Numbered from the stretch's first letter, positions 18,096-27,532 are shown. The stretch is 64,000 nt of DNA from JAHDHW01 sp963793295 (GCA_963793295.1 CAWBZX010000002.1:58236-122235), one strand, 5' to 3'. The notes: generated by a model not told the origin, from the sequence alone. A program made the numbers and translations.

Positions 18096-19793
18096 GTGGA
18101 ATTTGGATTTTTTGACTTATTAAAGGTTGCAGGTGCTCTTGCTTTTTTCATCTACGGAATGAAAGTAATGAGCGAAGGTATCCAAAAAGCAGCTGGCTCC
18201 CAATTACGAAACATCCTTCGAACGATGACTCAAAATCGGTTCCTAGGAGTGTTTACCGGTTTTCTGACAACTGCTGTTGTTCAATCCTCCTCTGCAACAA
18301 CCGTTATGACGGTAAGTTTTGTAAACGCAGGTTTGATATCTTTAGTAGAATCCGCCGGTATAATGATGGGTGCAAATATTGGTACAACCATCACTGGCTG
18401 GCTGGTTTCTTTTCTTGGTTTTAAGATAAAATTACATGTACTTTCTCTTCCATTAATTGCTGTTGGCCTACCGATGTCTTTTAATAATCGATCAAAAGTG
18501 CGGTATTGGGGGGAATTCATCATTGGTTTTGCCTTTTTATTTATGGGTTTGAGTTTTTTGAAAGACCAGGTTCCTGATATCCGAAGTAATCCGGAAATAC
18601 TGGAATGGCTTGCAGGGTTTACTCATTGGGGGATCTTTTCAAGATTGATCTTTGTTTTGGTTGGTGCTTTGTTGACGATAGTCGTTCAATCTTCCAGCGC
18701 AGCAATGGCGCTTACCCTTACCATGTGTCTGAACGGATGGTTACCTTTTGATGTAGGAGCAGCAATGATTTTAGGAGAAAATATCGGAACCACAATCACT
18801 GCTGAACTGGCTTCTTTGATAGGCAATGCAAATGCAAAACGTTCCGCCAGAATTCACTCGATTTTTAATATTATTGGGGTGACCTGGATGATTTTTTTAA
18901 TGCCATTTTTCCTTCACGGGCTTTCCACTTTTGTTCAAACCGTATTTGGTCTGGGAGATCCATATACCGATCCGGATGCTATTCCAATTGCGATCTCAGC
19001 CTTTCACACGGCTTTTAACTTCACCAATGTAGTGCTATTGATTGGTTTTGTTCCATTTCTGGTCAAATTGGCAACCAGGACCGTTCCTGATGGAGAAGAA
19101 GATGAGGATGATTACCATCTTAAATATATTGGCACAGCAATAAAAACGCCGGAACTTTCTATTCTGGAAGCTCAACAAGAAGCGGCTGTTTATGGAGAAA
19201 TCACTAGCCGGATGTCGGAATTTGCACAAAACTTATTGGAAGCTACTGATGCAAAAAAACAAAGAAAGATGCTGAAAAAGCTGAAAAAATATGAAGAAAT
19301 CACCGATAGACTGGAAATTGAAATCACAGAATATTTAACAAAAATATCACGAGAAGATGTTTCAAACGAATTATCTGTTAGAATCCGAAGCATCATGAAT
19401 ATCTGTAATGATTTGGAAAGAATGGGTGATATATTTTATCAGATGTCAAAAACCATAGAGCGTAAAATTGAAGATAAGATTTGGTTTAACCAGCATCAAA
19501 GAGATCGATTGCTTGAAATGTTTGGCCTGGTTAACGAAGCATTAAAAATCATGCAGGAGAATCTGAAGGCAGAACGTTACCATAAAGTTATAAAGGACGA
19601 TGCAGTCAGCTTGGAGCGTAAAATCAATAGTTTACGAAATACACTGCGTAAAGAAAATGTAGCAGATATGGAATCTTCAAAAGAAGATTATAATATCAAT
19701 AGCGCTATGGTTTACAATAATATTTTCTCTTCTCTAGAAAGAATTGGTGATCATATTATCAATGTAACAGAATCTATTGTAGGAGAAATCTAA
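18096..19793 (+). CDS. Na/Pi cotransporter family protein with PhoU-like tail
   Basis: Sodium-dependent phosphate importer of 565 residues, inner membrane. Two inverted Na_Pi_cotrans repeats carry the signature QSSSATT (residues 63-69) and a second QSSSAAMAL near residue 198, within about nine membrane segments. From about residue 350 a long helical PhoU-like domain follows (EAQQEAAVYGEITSRMSEFA ... NNIFSSLERIGDHIINV), as usual in bacterial NptA-like proteins. The start is GTG 18096; no in-frame ATG gives a complete first helix. The upstream porin suggests outer and inner membrane steps of one phosphate route, although the two genes have separate promoters. A terminator follows at once. Confidence 0.9.
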   Translation: MEFGFFDLLKVAGALAFFIYGMKVMSEGIQKAAGSQLRNILRTMTQNRFLGVFTGFLTTAVVQSSSATTVMTVSFVNAGLISLVESAGIMMGANIGTTITGWLVSFLGFKIKLHVLSLPLIAVGLPMSFNNRSKVRYWGEFIIGFAFLFMGLSFLKDQVPDIRSNPEILEWLAGFTHWGIFSRLIFVLVGALLTIVVQSSSAAMALTLTMCLNGWLPFDVGAAMILGENIGTTITAELASLIGNANAKRSARIHSIFNIIGVTWMIFLMPFFLHGLSTFVQTVFGLGDPYTDPDAIPIAISAFHTAFNFTNVVLLIGFVPFLVKLATRTVPDGEEDEDDYHLKYIGTAIKTPELSILEAQQEAAVYGEITSRMSEFAQNLLEATDAKKQRKMLKKLKKYEEITDRLEIEITEYLTKISREDVSNELSVRIRSIMNICNDLERMGDIFYQMSKTIERKIEDKIWFNQHQRDRLLEMFGLVNEALKIMQENLKAERYHKVIKDDAVSLERKINSLRNTLRKENVADMESSKEDYNINSAMVYNNIFSSLERIGDHIINVTESIVGEI

Positions 19794-19815
19794 CAGAAAT
19801 TGATTTTTAAAATTT

Positions 19816-19853
19816 AGAAGCCCAATCAAAAGTGTTGATTGGGCTTCTTTTTT
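19816..19853. terminator. bidirectional terminator between convergent genes
   Basis: A 13-bp perfect stem (AGAAGCCCAATCA/TGATTGGGCTTCT) with a 7-nt loop is followed by T residues on the plus strand. The minus strand has a shorter, T-rich tail. It lies between the cotransporter and the carbonic anhydrase gene. Confidence 0.85.
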
Positions 19854-19870
19854 ATTAGCAGCAGGTTTTT

Positions 19871-20506
19871 TTAAGACTCGCGGTCTAATTTATAAATTTC
19901 CATAATCTCTTTCAGCACTTCAACAAAGTCTATTTTCAAATCTATTAATTTACCGGTATGAATATCAAAAACCCAACCATGAACGGTCAAATTTCGCTCC
20001 CGGCTAGCCATTTGGACCTCGGCTGTTTTGATTACATTAATGCACTGTTCCTGGACATTTAACTCAACCAGGCGCTTGTACTTTTCTTCTTCGTCTTCAA
20101 TCAAGTTTAGTTCATCACGATGTATCCGGTAAACATCCCTGATATTCCGCAACCATGGATTTAGAATTCCTAAATCTGCAGATTGCATTGCAGCTTTTAC
20201 ACCGCCACAATAATAATGACCACACACGACGATGTGTTTTACTTTCAGATGCATCACCGCATAATTGATCACGGACATTGCGCTTAGGTCAGTATTTATA
20301 ACCATGTTGGCTATGTTTCTTGTGACGAAAACTTCTCCGGGTTGTGCACCCATCATGTTTTCGGCAGTGACTCTGCTATCCGAACATCCAATATACAGGA
20401 TATCAGGATTCTGCCCTTTTGATAAATTTTTGAAATAATTCTCATCATGGTTTAGTTTTTCAGCGATCCATTTTTTGTTGTTTTCGAAGATCTTTTTGAT
20501 GTTCAT
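19871..20506 (-). CDS. beta-class carbonic anhydrase
   Basis: Zinc enzyme of 211 residues, cytoplasmic, interconverting CO2 and bicarbonate. The zinc ligands are all present: Cys41 in GCSDSR, His97 and Cys100 in GHYYCGG, with Asp43-Arg45 forming the usual dyad. EVFVTRNIANMV and HGWVFDIHTGKL are family motifs. Its start lies 47 bp downstream of the chromate transporter stop on the same strand, so the two may share a transcript, although no functional link is obvious. No signal peptide is seen. Confidence 0.92.
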   Translation of the reverse strand: MNIKKIFENNKKWIAEKLNHDENYFKNLSKGQNPDILYIGCSDSRVTAENMMGAQPGEVFVTRNIANMVINTDLSAMSVINYAVMHLKVKHIVVCGHYYCGGVKAAMQSADLGILNPWLRNIRDVYRIHRDELNLIEDEEEKYKRLVELNVQEQCINVIKTAEVQMASRERNLTVHGWVFDIHTGKLIDLKIDFVEVLKEIMEIYKLDRES

Positions 20507-20553
20507 ATTCTTGTTTTTATTTTATCTAAATGGTCAATTAATTTTTTATTTAT

Positions 20554-21669
20554 TTAAATAAAGGATAATAAATAACCTAAAACAGCGCTGCCCAATATCA
20601 ACCAAAGCACATTGACTTTTTTCCAACCAAAATAAATTATTGCACTTAAAATGGCAATCAGCCATGCCTTCCAATCCAAAAGTACACTTTGCCCGAGGTG
20701 AAAAGTTGCAACGATCATAATTGCCACGGCACTTATATTAACTGCATCGAGAAATGCTGCTGTTGCTGGAGATTGCCTTAGCTTTGGGATCAAAGGATTG
20801 AGTATCCATACAAAGAAAAAGGAAGGTAAGAAAATCCCTGCTGTTGCAGCTATAGCGCCTTGCCACCCATTAATTTGAAAACCAATAAATGTAGCAGTTG
20901 ATAGCACTGGCCCCGGCGTAAATTGCCCAATCGCGATGGCGTCTAATAATTCAGCACGTGTCAGCCAACCCAATTGTTGTACCAATTCTCCGTCCAAATA
21001 AGCCACTAAAACATAGCCACTTCCAAAGAGTATCGATCCAATCTTCAAAAAAACCCAAAACAATTTCATGGAACTGATTTGGGTGGTTGTATTAAAAAAA
21101 CCAAGCAACATTAATGGTAAAAAACTTTTTAAGCTTCTTTGCCGATCGATACTTAGCCAGATCATTCCGAATACACCACCACCAAGAATAGAAATTATTT
21201 CACTGATGCCCAATGCGTTAGCTACCGTCACAACAATGCCAATCACTCCCAATTGCCAGCTTTTCAAAGCTTTTTGCCCCAGTTTATATATTGCCCCTAA
21301 AATGATTGCTAATACCGCAGGTTTGATTCCGTATAAAAAAGGAGCAATCATCGGAAGTTCACCGTATTCAACATAAAAATAAGCAAGTATTCCGGTCAGC
21401 ACTACAGCTGGAAAAATAAAACAAATACCCGCTACAAAAAGACCAGGTATTCCTGCTCGCTGATAGCCGCAATGCATCGTCATTTCAGTAGAATTCGGCC
21501 CTGGAACCAGATTAGTTGCGCCAACAAGATCCAAAAAATGTTCCCGGGTCATCCATTTTCGCTTCGTGACCACCTCTTCTTCCATCATAGCAATATGCGC
21601 AGCAGGTCCTCCAAAAGCAATTAATCCTAATTTGAAAAATAGCGCCGCAACCTCTTTTAAATGACTCAT
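20554..21669 (-). CDS. chrA: chromate transporter, two-domain CHR family
   Basis: Inner membrane protein of 371 residues with two homologous CHR domains. The first carries LGLIAFGGPAAHIAMMEEEVV and LVGATNLVPGPNSTEMT; the second carries IGSILFGSGYVLVAYLDGELV and IAIGQFTPGPVLSTATFIG. About ten hydrophobic segments fit long-chain CHR transporters, which expel chromate in the proteins studied. Whether this one handles chromate or another oxyanion cannot be told from sequence. The carbonic anhydrase gene follows on the same strand. ATG 21669 is directly followed by the conserved first amphipathic helix, so the start looks right. Confidence 0.88.
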   Translation of the reverse strand: MSHLKEVAALFFKLGLIAFGGPAAHIAMMEEEVVTKRKWMTREHFLDLVGATNLVPGPNSTEMTMHCGYQRAGIPGLFVAGICFIFPAVVLTGILAYFYVEYGELPMIAPFLYGIKPAVLAIILGAIYKLGQKALKSWQLGVIGIVVTVANALGISEIISILGGGVFGMIWLSIDRQRSLKSFLPLMLLGFFNTTTQISSMKLFWVFLKIGSILFGSGYVLVAYLDGELVQQLGWLTRAELLDAIAIGQFTPGPVLSTATFIGFQINGWQGAIAATAGIFLPSFFFVWILNPLIPKLRQSPATAAFLDAVNISAVAIMIVATFHLGQSVLLDWKAWLIAILSAIIYFGWKKVNVLWLILGSAVLGYLLSFI

Positions 21670-21757
21670 AAATGTATCTTTGAAAATTAACTATAGCGGT
21701 TAAAAAAATTATATTAGTTCGCTAAATAAATGTATTCTGTTATAATAACCAAAACAC

Positions 21758-22399
21758 ATGTCCTTCTTTTCAAATCTTTTTAACAAGCGTAGAAATGAAA
21801 TACGCAAAATTGCCGATGATCTTGATATGGATTTTTATAAATCTGATGAATATGGTTTGGTAGATTATTTAGAAGGTTTTAAAATATTTTCAGAAGGGAG
21901 AAGGAAAAGCATTAAAAATATGCTGATCAGGGTTGATGGAACTTTGGATCTTGATATCCGTATTTTTGACTATCAATTTGTTGTTGGAGGCGGTAATTCA
22001 ACACATGTTTTCAAGCAGACTATTTTTTATTTGCATTCCAAAAAATTATCATTACCTCAGTTTCTTTTGAAACCTGAACATTTTTTTCATAAAATCGGCC
22101 ATTTTTTAGGCATGCCGCAGGACATCAATTTTGAAGCGTTTCCCGAATTTTCAAAACAATACCTTTTAAAAGGAGAAAACGAAGAAGAAGTACGCGCAAC
22201 ATTGAACGATGACGTGCTGCACTTCTTTACCGTTGAAAAAAACTGGTCGCTCGAAGGGCACAATAACACGCTGCTTTTCTATAAAAAAGGAAAACGACAA
22301 TCACCGGAAACCATCAAAGATTTTTATAATAAAGGATTATTGATTTACAAGATGTTGATTAACGAAAAAGGATTTGGAGGCTATGGTGAATTTGTATAA
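21758..22399 (+). CDS. conserved protein of unknown function
   Basis: A 213-residue soluble protein without signal peptide or membrane segment. Recognisable stretches are LVDYLEGFKIFSEGRRK, IRIFDYQFVVGGGNSTHVFKQTI and FPEFSKQYLLKGENEEEVRATLND. I recall similar unassigned proteins in many bacteria but no function. A perfect -7 element TATCTTTG lies at 21675-21682 on this strand, within the divergent gap to chrA. The gene ends 18 bp before the gluconokinase start and may share its transcript, though nothing ties it to sugar metabolism. Confidence 0.75.
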   Translation: MSFFSNLFNKRRNEIRKIADDLDMDFYKSDEYGLVDYLEGFKIFSEGRRKSIKNMLIRVDGTLDLDIRIFDYQFVVGGGNSTHVFKQTIFYLHSKKLSLPQFLLKPEHFFHKIGHFLGMPQDINFEAFPEFSKQYLLKGENEEEVRATLNDDVLHFFTVEKNWSLEGHNNTLLFYKKGKRQSPETIKDFYNKGLLIYKMLINEKGFGGYGEFV

Positions 22400-22417
22400 A
22401 ATTTAAATACTCAAGTT

Positions 22418-22906
22418 TTGGTAATTATCCTAATGGGCGTCGCAGGAAGTGGAAAAACAACTATCGGCAAACTCCTCAGCGATAAATTGAAGCTGCCGTT
22501 TTATGATGCGGATGACTTTCATCCGACAGCAAATATCAAAAAAATGGCAACTGGTTTTCCTTTGGAGGATACTGATCGTTGGCCCTGGCTGGATGAATTG
22601 GGGAAACAAATAAAACGATGGGAATCAAAAGGTGGAGCCGTGCTGGCTTGTTCGGCATTAAAAAAGATGTATCGAAAACGGCTGACCACTATTCCAAAAA
22701 GCAAAATTCACTTTATCTATTTATCTGGAACATTCAGTTTGATCAAAGAGCGGGTGCTTTCCCGAAAAAACCATTTCTTTGATGACAATTTATTGCAGTC
22801 TCAATTTGATGCTTTGGAGATTCCAAAAGATGCTTTTCAAGTTTCAATTGAAAATACTCCTGAGCAAATAGTCAATCAAATAATCAATCATTTGATACCA
22901 ACTTGA
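22418..22906 (+). CDS. gluconokinase
   Basis: ATP-dependent kinase of 162 residues making 6-phosphogluconate from gluconate. The P-loop is GVAGSGKT (residues 7-14), followed by the family motif DADDFHPTANIKKMATGFPLEDTDRWPWL, which binds the sugar acid. LACSALKKMYRKRL and the lid segment LSRKNHFFDDNLLQSQFDALE also fit GntK. The frame starts with TTG 22418; starting at the next ATG (22433) would cut into the strand before the P-loop, so TTG is preferred. The permease gene begins 10 bp after the stop, giving a gluconate uptake-and-activation operon. Confidence 0.92.
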   Translation: MVIILMGVAGSGKTTIGKLLSDKLKLPFYDADDFHPTANIKKMATGFPLEDTDRWPWLDELGKQIKRWESKGGAVLACSALKKMYRKRLTTIPKSKIHFIYLSGTFSLIKERVLSRKNHFFDDNLLQSQFDALEIPKDAFQVSIENTPEQIVNQIINHLIPT

Positions 22907-22916
22907 AAAACGAATA

Positions 22917-24260
22917 ATGGATGTACAATTACTTCTTGCTGTATTTGCAGGCATCGCGCTGCTATTATTTTTAATTCTTAGCATTAAAATTCAGGCTTTC
23001 CTGGCTTTGCTGATTTCAAGTTTGGTAGTGGGTTTAATTGCAGGAATGCCACCGATGGATATTCTCGAATCCATGAAAACAGGGATGGGAAATACGCTTG
23101 GATTTGTGGCGACAGTTGTAGGTTTGGGTGCTATTTTCGGAGCCATCCTGGAACATTCAGGAGGAACCAAAGCTATTGCTGTTTATTTGTTAAAAAAGTT
23201 TGGAGAAGACAAAGCACCCTGGGCAATGACGATTACTGGTTTTATTGTAGCGATTCCGGTTTTTTTTGATGTGGCTTTTATTATTTTGGTTCCAATCATT
23301 TATTCCCTTCAAAAAAGAACAGGCAAATCCCTCTTACTTTTTGCCATTCCACTTTTAGCGGGCTTGGCGGCAACCCATGCATTCATCCCTCCTACTCCGG
23401 GTCCCATTGCCGTGGCGGATATCATCGGTGCAGATCTGGGTTGGGTGATTGTCTTTGGAGCGATTGCCGGAATTCCGGCAGTCATAATAGCAGGACCCAT
23501 TTTTGGAAATTACATTTCTAAAAAGATAATAGTGAAAGCTCCTGAAGGTCACGAAGAACCTGAAATTGATCCAGGTCAATTGCCTTCCATCAGTTTAATA
23601 TTTTCTATAATTGGCTTGCCCATTATTTTAATTGTTTTAAATACGCTTTCGACAGGAATGGCTGATATTTTAAACCTCCCTCCTACCTTGATCAGTACCT
23701 TTGGATTTATTGGTCATCCTTTTACAGCCTTAATTATAGCCAATTTATTAGCTTGGTATTTCCTTGGTATTCAAAAAGGGTATACAAAAAATGAACTCTA
23801 CGAAATCAGCACCAAATCGTTGGCACCTGCTGGAATTATTATTCTTTTAACGGGAGCCGGAGGTGTTTTTAAGCAAATATTAGTAGACACAGAAGCCGGA
23901 AAAATGATGGCAGAAGCATTGTCCGGAAATTTATCATCACCTTTCATTTTTGCTTTTGTCATAGCCGGAATAGTCCGGATTATCCAGGGATCAGCAACTG
24001 TTGCGATGATTACTGCTGCCGGAATGACTGCCTCGCTTATCGAATCGATCGGAATGGAAGATATGCAAAAAGCGCTTTTGGTGATTGCAATTGCTTCAGG
24101 TGCCACAATCGTTTCTCATGTGAATGACAGTGGCTTCTGGCTTGTCAATCGCTATTTAGGTTTGACCGAAAAACAAACCTTCCGATCCTGGACTACGATG
24201 ACCACCATTTTGGGATTTAGTGGGTTTTTGATGGTTTTGCTTTTAAGTTTTTTGGTTTAA
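22917..24260 (+). CDS. gluconate:H+ symporter, GntP family
   Basis: Inner membrane permease of 447 residues with about twelve hydrophobic segments. Family features are GLGAIFGAILEHSGGTKAIA, the loop HAFIPPTPGPIAVADIIGADLG and the C-terminal IIQGSATVAMITAAGM and HVNDSGFW. GntP carriers import gluconate or related sugar acids by proton symport. The gene is tightly coupled to gluconokinase, so gluconate is the likely substrate. No transcription factor of the GntR or LacI type is adjacent. Confidence 0.93.
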   Translation: MDVQLLLAVFAGIALLLFLILSIKIQAFLALLISSLVVGLIAGMPPMDILESMKTGMGNTLGFVATVVGLGAIFGAILEHSGGTKAIAVYLLKKFGEDKAPWAMTITGFIVAIPVFFDVAFIILVPIIYSLQKRTGKSLLLFAIPLLAGLAATHAFIPPTPGPIAVADIIGADLGWVIVFGAIAGIPAVIIAGPIFGNYISKKIIVKAPEGHEEPEIDPGQLPSISLIFSIIGLPIILIVLNTLSTGMADILNLPPTLISTFGFIGHPFTALIIANLLAWYFLGIQKGYTKNELYEISTKSLAPAGIIILLTGAGGVFKQILVDTEAGKMMAEALSGNLSSPFIFAFVIAGIVRIIQGSATVAMITAAGMTASLIESIGMEDMQKALLVIAIASGATIVSHVNDSGFWLVNRYLGLTEKQTFRSWTTMTTILGFSGFLMVLLLSFLV

Positions 24261-24410
24261 AAAATGATTTGTATTACCCGGTAAATGTTTACAATTGGCT
24301 CAAAATAAGGTCATAATCCTATTTGAAAAAAAAACTTTTAACAAAACAACTCGTTGACCACCGATGAGAACATTTTTTTAGAAATCTATGTTTAAGTTTG
24401 TGAATTAATA

Positions 24411-24578
24411 TAAGAGTATGTTTAAATTTAGTTTTTTGAATAATATGAAATGGATTTCAAAGTCAATCAAAGCTCATTTCGAACCGCATACCTGGAAGGT
24501 ACGTGGTGAAAAATAGCTGAAGAGTGGCGTAGAAAGACGTTCATATTAACGAAAGGATTAATTTTTAACATACTCTAA
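24411..24578. mobile_element. 162-bp MITE, IS5/IS1031-like, with TAA target duplications
   Basis: The element spans 24414-24575. Its terminal inverted repeats start GAGTATGTT and match at 16 of the first 20 bases (GAGTATGTTTAAATTTAG against GAGTATGTTAAAAATTA read from the right end). TAA directly flanks both ends (24411-24413 and 24576-24578), a 3-bp target duplication of the TNA form known for the IS1031 group of IS5. No transposase frame is inside, so it would need one supplied in trans. The rest of the 24261-24629 gap holds no gene. Confidence 0.7.
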
Positions 24579-24629
24579 GTGACGGAAATAGATTATTGAT
24601 AATTCCGTCAAAAAACTTAAGCGTGTAAA

Positions 24630-25187
24630 ATGAATTCAAATAAAATTAAAACCCATTGGAATGAAGTATGGGTTAAAGTAGAGACCAAAGCACCCACAAA
24701 AAATTACGATTACGAAATATCTAACTATGGGCGCATTAAAAGAGTAACTAAAGAAACCGGTGATGAAGTCCTTTTGAAAGGATCAGTAACCAACAACTTT
24801 CCATCTCTCAATTTAAAACTGGTTGGTGAAATTTTTCAAGGATTTTATATCCATAAATTTGTCGCAGAACATTTCGTAAAAAATGATGACTCTTCCAAAG
24901 AATTTGTAACTCATTTAGACAATGACAAAAAAAATAATCATTGGAAAAACCTAAAATGGGTCAATCAAGCTGAACTGACGGAATTGCACAAAAAATTAGG
25001 TGTTTTTGATCCGGTAAAAAGAAGAAAATTGGGCCTTACAAAACTAACAGAAACAAAAGTCCGGCTCATAAAAGATCGCTTAAAAACGGGCAAAACAAAA
25101 AAGAAAATCATCGCCAAGAATTTCAATATCTCATTGACCCAGCTCAAGCGAATCGAAAAAGGGGAAAACTGGTCGCACGTGAATTAA
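24630..25187 (+). CDS. NUMOD4/HNH endonuclease-like protein
   Basis: A 185-residue protein built like free-standing phage and intron endonucleases. An N-terminal NUMOD4 motif (YEISNYGRIKRV, with W10 and W14 before it) comes first. The HNH_3-type core is HKFVAEHFVKN then THLDNDKKNNHWKNLKWV, retaining the His, the Asn and the closing NLKW. A C-terminal helix-turn-helix-like part (ETKVRLIKDRLKTG ... SLTQLKRIEKGENW) would bind DNA. Intron or intein context is absent, so it may be a solitary homing-type nuclease or a domesticated DNA-binding protein. A hairpin (TGACGGAA/TTCCGTCA) lies in its leader just after the MITE. Confidence 0.75.
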   Translation: MNSNKIKTHWNEVWVKVETKAPTKNYDYEISNYGRIKRVTKETGDEVLLKGSVTNNFPSLNLKLVGEIFQGFYIHKFVAEHFVKNDDSSKEFVTHLDNDKKNNHWKNLKWVNQAELTELHKKLGVFDPVKRRKLGLTKLTETKVRLIKDRLKTGKTKKKIIAKNFNISLTQLKRIEKGENWSHVN

Positions 25188-25200
25188 GCAGCTTATAAAT

Positions 25201-26454
25201 TCAATGTTGAACAAAAAACCTGCTAAAATAATAACCTTCCCTTGATTTTATTTTCAAAAAATATAATCCATTTGGGCAATCCAAAATCGAAAAGGTGTTA
25301 GTATAAACCTTTTTGACTTGCTTTCCGGCTGTATTCCATAATTCTACTTCAGTGACAGAAGAATCATCAATGGTAATATTATGCTGCGCCGGATTTGGAT
25401 AAATAAGAAATGCTTTTTCATGAGGAGTATTAATTGAAGAAGTCAAGCTATCACTGATTTCAAGGTTAGCTAAATGTTCAAACCAGGTGAAACCCGTAAC
25501 CTGAATTCCGCTCAGCCAGGGATACGTGCCGTCATAAAAACTTTCGACATATCCTTCGGTCAGGCTGGTATTGTGCACCGTTCCTTCTACCCAGGAATAA
25601 TAGGGATCGCGCAAAGCATCAAAGTGCGTTCCGCTAAAGGTCGCCAAATAGTCGTACATATTATTGGTATCCGTATTTCTGGATTTTAACAAAAGGACGA
25701 TTTTATTCGGTTCCCCTTCCGGGCTGGCGAGCCATTCCAGCCTGGTAATCGTCCAATTGAAAAAGTTTCCACCAGATTGAAATGGATCAGAGCGGTAATA
25801 GGTAATCAAAATATGATCTGATAAACTAGCGATTTGTTGCATTTCACTTTGGGAGGAATTGGTGAGCACATGTCCGGTACTTCCAGCACCGCCGATATAC
25901 ACTTCGCAAAACAAATGTTTCGTTGGATCGCTTCCGAATGTTGTATTACATATAGTTTTGATATTCTGCAATTGGGTAATATAAGAGGTGAAACTTGGGC
26001 AAGAAGCATTGGTTCCCGGATTGTAAAACTCACATTCATAGGTAATCATGTCAAATTTCTGAGCATCCGTGACCATTGAGCAATTATTGTAATCCTGTAC
26101 TTTAGCCGCCGTTGCATCTGTTCCCACATTCCCGCTAATGTATTGAATGTTGTAAACCGTATGTGCTTTTTCGATAAAGGCTCTTAAGTCCTCCATTTCA
26201 CTAGTAAAAGGCATGCAATTGTCCGTCAATATCTGAAACATATTGGTGCAGATCAGATAATTGAAATCATTATCTACTGCATAATCCAACAATTCATTTT
26301 CCGCAATTGTGTCTCCAAGTACTTCTGTTTTAAAACCAGTCACCCATAAACCCCTGAAATCCATTGTGTTAGGTGGAAGGGTTTGGGCATTAATGGCATT
26401 TGCAAATAAAATAATGCTTGTGATACATGTAAAAGAGGAAACAGAAATCTTCAT
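25201..26454 (-). CDS. secreted protein with T9SS sorting domain, unknown function
   Basis: A 417-residue exported protein. The signal peptide ends near ANAINAQ. The body (FRGLWVTGFKTEVLGD, YNIQYISGNVG, HILITYYRSDPF, GFTWFEHLANLE) has the strand-helix rhythm and aromatic content of a TIM-barrel, perhaps a glycoside-hydrolase-like fold, but I cannot name a family. The C-terminus is a type A T9SS sorting domain (FLIYPNPAQHNITIDD ... GLYFLKIKSREGYYFSRFFVQ). Several Cys residues may form disulfides. It stands as a single gene convergent with the HNH gene. Confidence 0.75.
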   Translation of the reverse strand: MKISVSSFTCITSIILFANAINAQTLPPNTMDFRGLWVTGFKTEVLGDTIAENELLDYAVDNDFNYLICTNMFQILTDNCMPFTSEMEDLRAFIEKAHTVYNIQYISGNVGTDATAAKVQDYNNCSMVTDAQKFDMITYECEFYNPGTNASCPSFTSYITQLQNIKTICNTTFGSDPTKHLFCEVYIGGAGSTGHVLTNSSQSEMQQIASLSDHILITYYRSDPFQSGGNFFNWTITRLEWLASPEGEPNKIVLLLKSRNTDTNNMYDYLATFSGTHFDALRDPYYSWVEGTVHNTSLTEGYVESFYDGTYPWLSGIQVTGFTWFEHLANLEISDSLTSSINTPHEKAFLIYPNPAQHNITIDDSSVTEVELWNTAGKQVKKVYTNTFSILDCPNGLYFLKIKSREGYYFSRFFVQH

Positions 26455-26550
26455 TATGAATGGTTTAGTTGAGAAGAATACCGCATTGGTCTAAAAGGTT
26501 TTACGATAATCTCAGGGCAAGTGTTTCCCAACCAATAAAATGAATAATAT

Positions 26551-27234
26551 TTAAAAGTTGAAATACTTCGCGGGTACGTATTTGTAATCTTTATTGATAT
26601 TGATTATCAATTGTAGTAATGTCATGCCTTGGGCCTCCCATGTTTCACTTGTATCCGTAAATCCAACAAAATAGGAAAAATTTAGGCTGTGCTGAACATT
26701 AATAATGTATGCCAACCCCACTCCTGCTCTATAAAATTGAACTCCGGTAAAATCATCTTGCCACCTGTAAAAAATACCAAAAGCAGCATTTGGCACAAAT
26801 TTCTCATGTAGCAAATAATTGAAAAAAGCAACATATCTCAATGCATGTTTAAGCCGCCCTGGCTCAATATCAATTTGATATTTAAATTGATGGGCAAATT
26901 GGACTTTTTTCTTAATATAATGCTTGAAAACTACTCCGAATCCAGGTCTCCATTCATTTTTGGTGGGTTTGACAGTAAACCTTAAGTCTGGAGCAATTTC
27001 CCAATGTTTGTTTATTTGGTAGGTCAACATTCCTTCCACATACCACTGATCAAGGCTATGCGTATTATCTTTCAACCGTATTTGCAATTCTCCAGAATAA
27101 CGCCACGAACCTTTGCTGGAAGCCACTTTATTTCCAAAAAATAATTGATTGTCCCAATCTGTAATGCCTTGCCCACTAACATTCAATAAATAAAAAAAAA
27201 TTACAAAAATGAGTAAGCAAACTTGTTTGTTCAT
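26551..27234 (-). CDS. DUF2490-like outer membrane beta-barrel protein
   Basis: A 227-residue protein with signal peptide (MNKQVCLLIFVIFFYLLNVSGQ) and alternating strands typical of small outer membrane barrels. Segments such as SGELQIRLKDNTHSLDQWYVEGMLTYQINKHW and HQFKYQIDIEPGRLKHALRYVAFF recall DUF2490 proteins. Family function is unknown to me. It follows the gene debris at 27.25-27.9 kb on the same strand. Confidence 0.65.
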   Translation of the reverse strand: MNKQVCLLIFVIFFYLLNVSGQGITDWDNQLFFGNKVASSKGSWRYSGELQIRLKDNTHSLDQWYVEGMLTYQINKHWEIAPDLRFTVKPTKNEWRPGFGVVFKHYIKKKVQFAHQFKYQIDIEPGRLKHALRYVAFFNYLLHEKFVPNAAFGIFYRWQDDFTGVQFYRAGVGLAYIINVQHSLNFSYFVGFTDTSETWEAQGMTLLQLIININKDYKYVPAKYFNF

Positions 27235-27251
27235 TGTTTAATTCTTTTGAT

Positions 27252-27512
27252 TTACAAAGAAATTCTTGTTCGAACACCATAATAACCCAAAAATTCATGA
27301 TCAGAATCTAAAGCAGGATTCAAAACCAATTTTATCGTCGGTGCAGTAACGAAGGCTTTTGACAAGGTAAATCTATAAAATATTTCACTCAAAAATTGAC
27401 CGTTACCCAAAATGGTAGATTCTGTATAATTCAAACCTATCCCTAACATATCGTGTGACTTAAACAACCATGCGTGCAACAAAGAAATATTCAATTGTGA
27501 ATTATGAAATTT
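27252..27512 (-). pseudogene. C-terminal remnant of a carbohydrate porin (OprB-like)
   Basis: Only about 80 residues remain, without ATG or signal peptide. HDMLGIGLNYTE, EIFYRFTLSKAF, PTIKLVLNPALD and the closing GVRTRISL correspond to the last strands of OprB-type porins. A stop codon closes the frame on its 5' side. It lies 20 bp from a second remnant, so this is the end of a deleted gene. Confidence 0.65.
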
Positions 27513-27532
27513 TTATTAAAAATCTTTGTGAT

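Noticed and set aside
24579..24620. Hairpin TGACGGAA/TTCCGTCA as a terminator of the gluconate operon
   Set aside because: It is followed by A residues on the plus strand and lies beyond the MITE, 320 bp from the operon end, so it is at most a leader hairpin.
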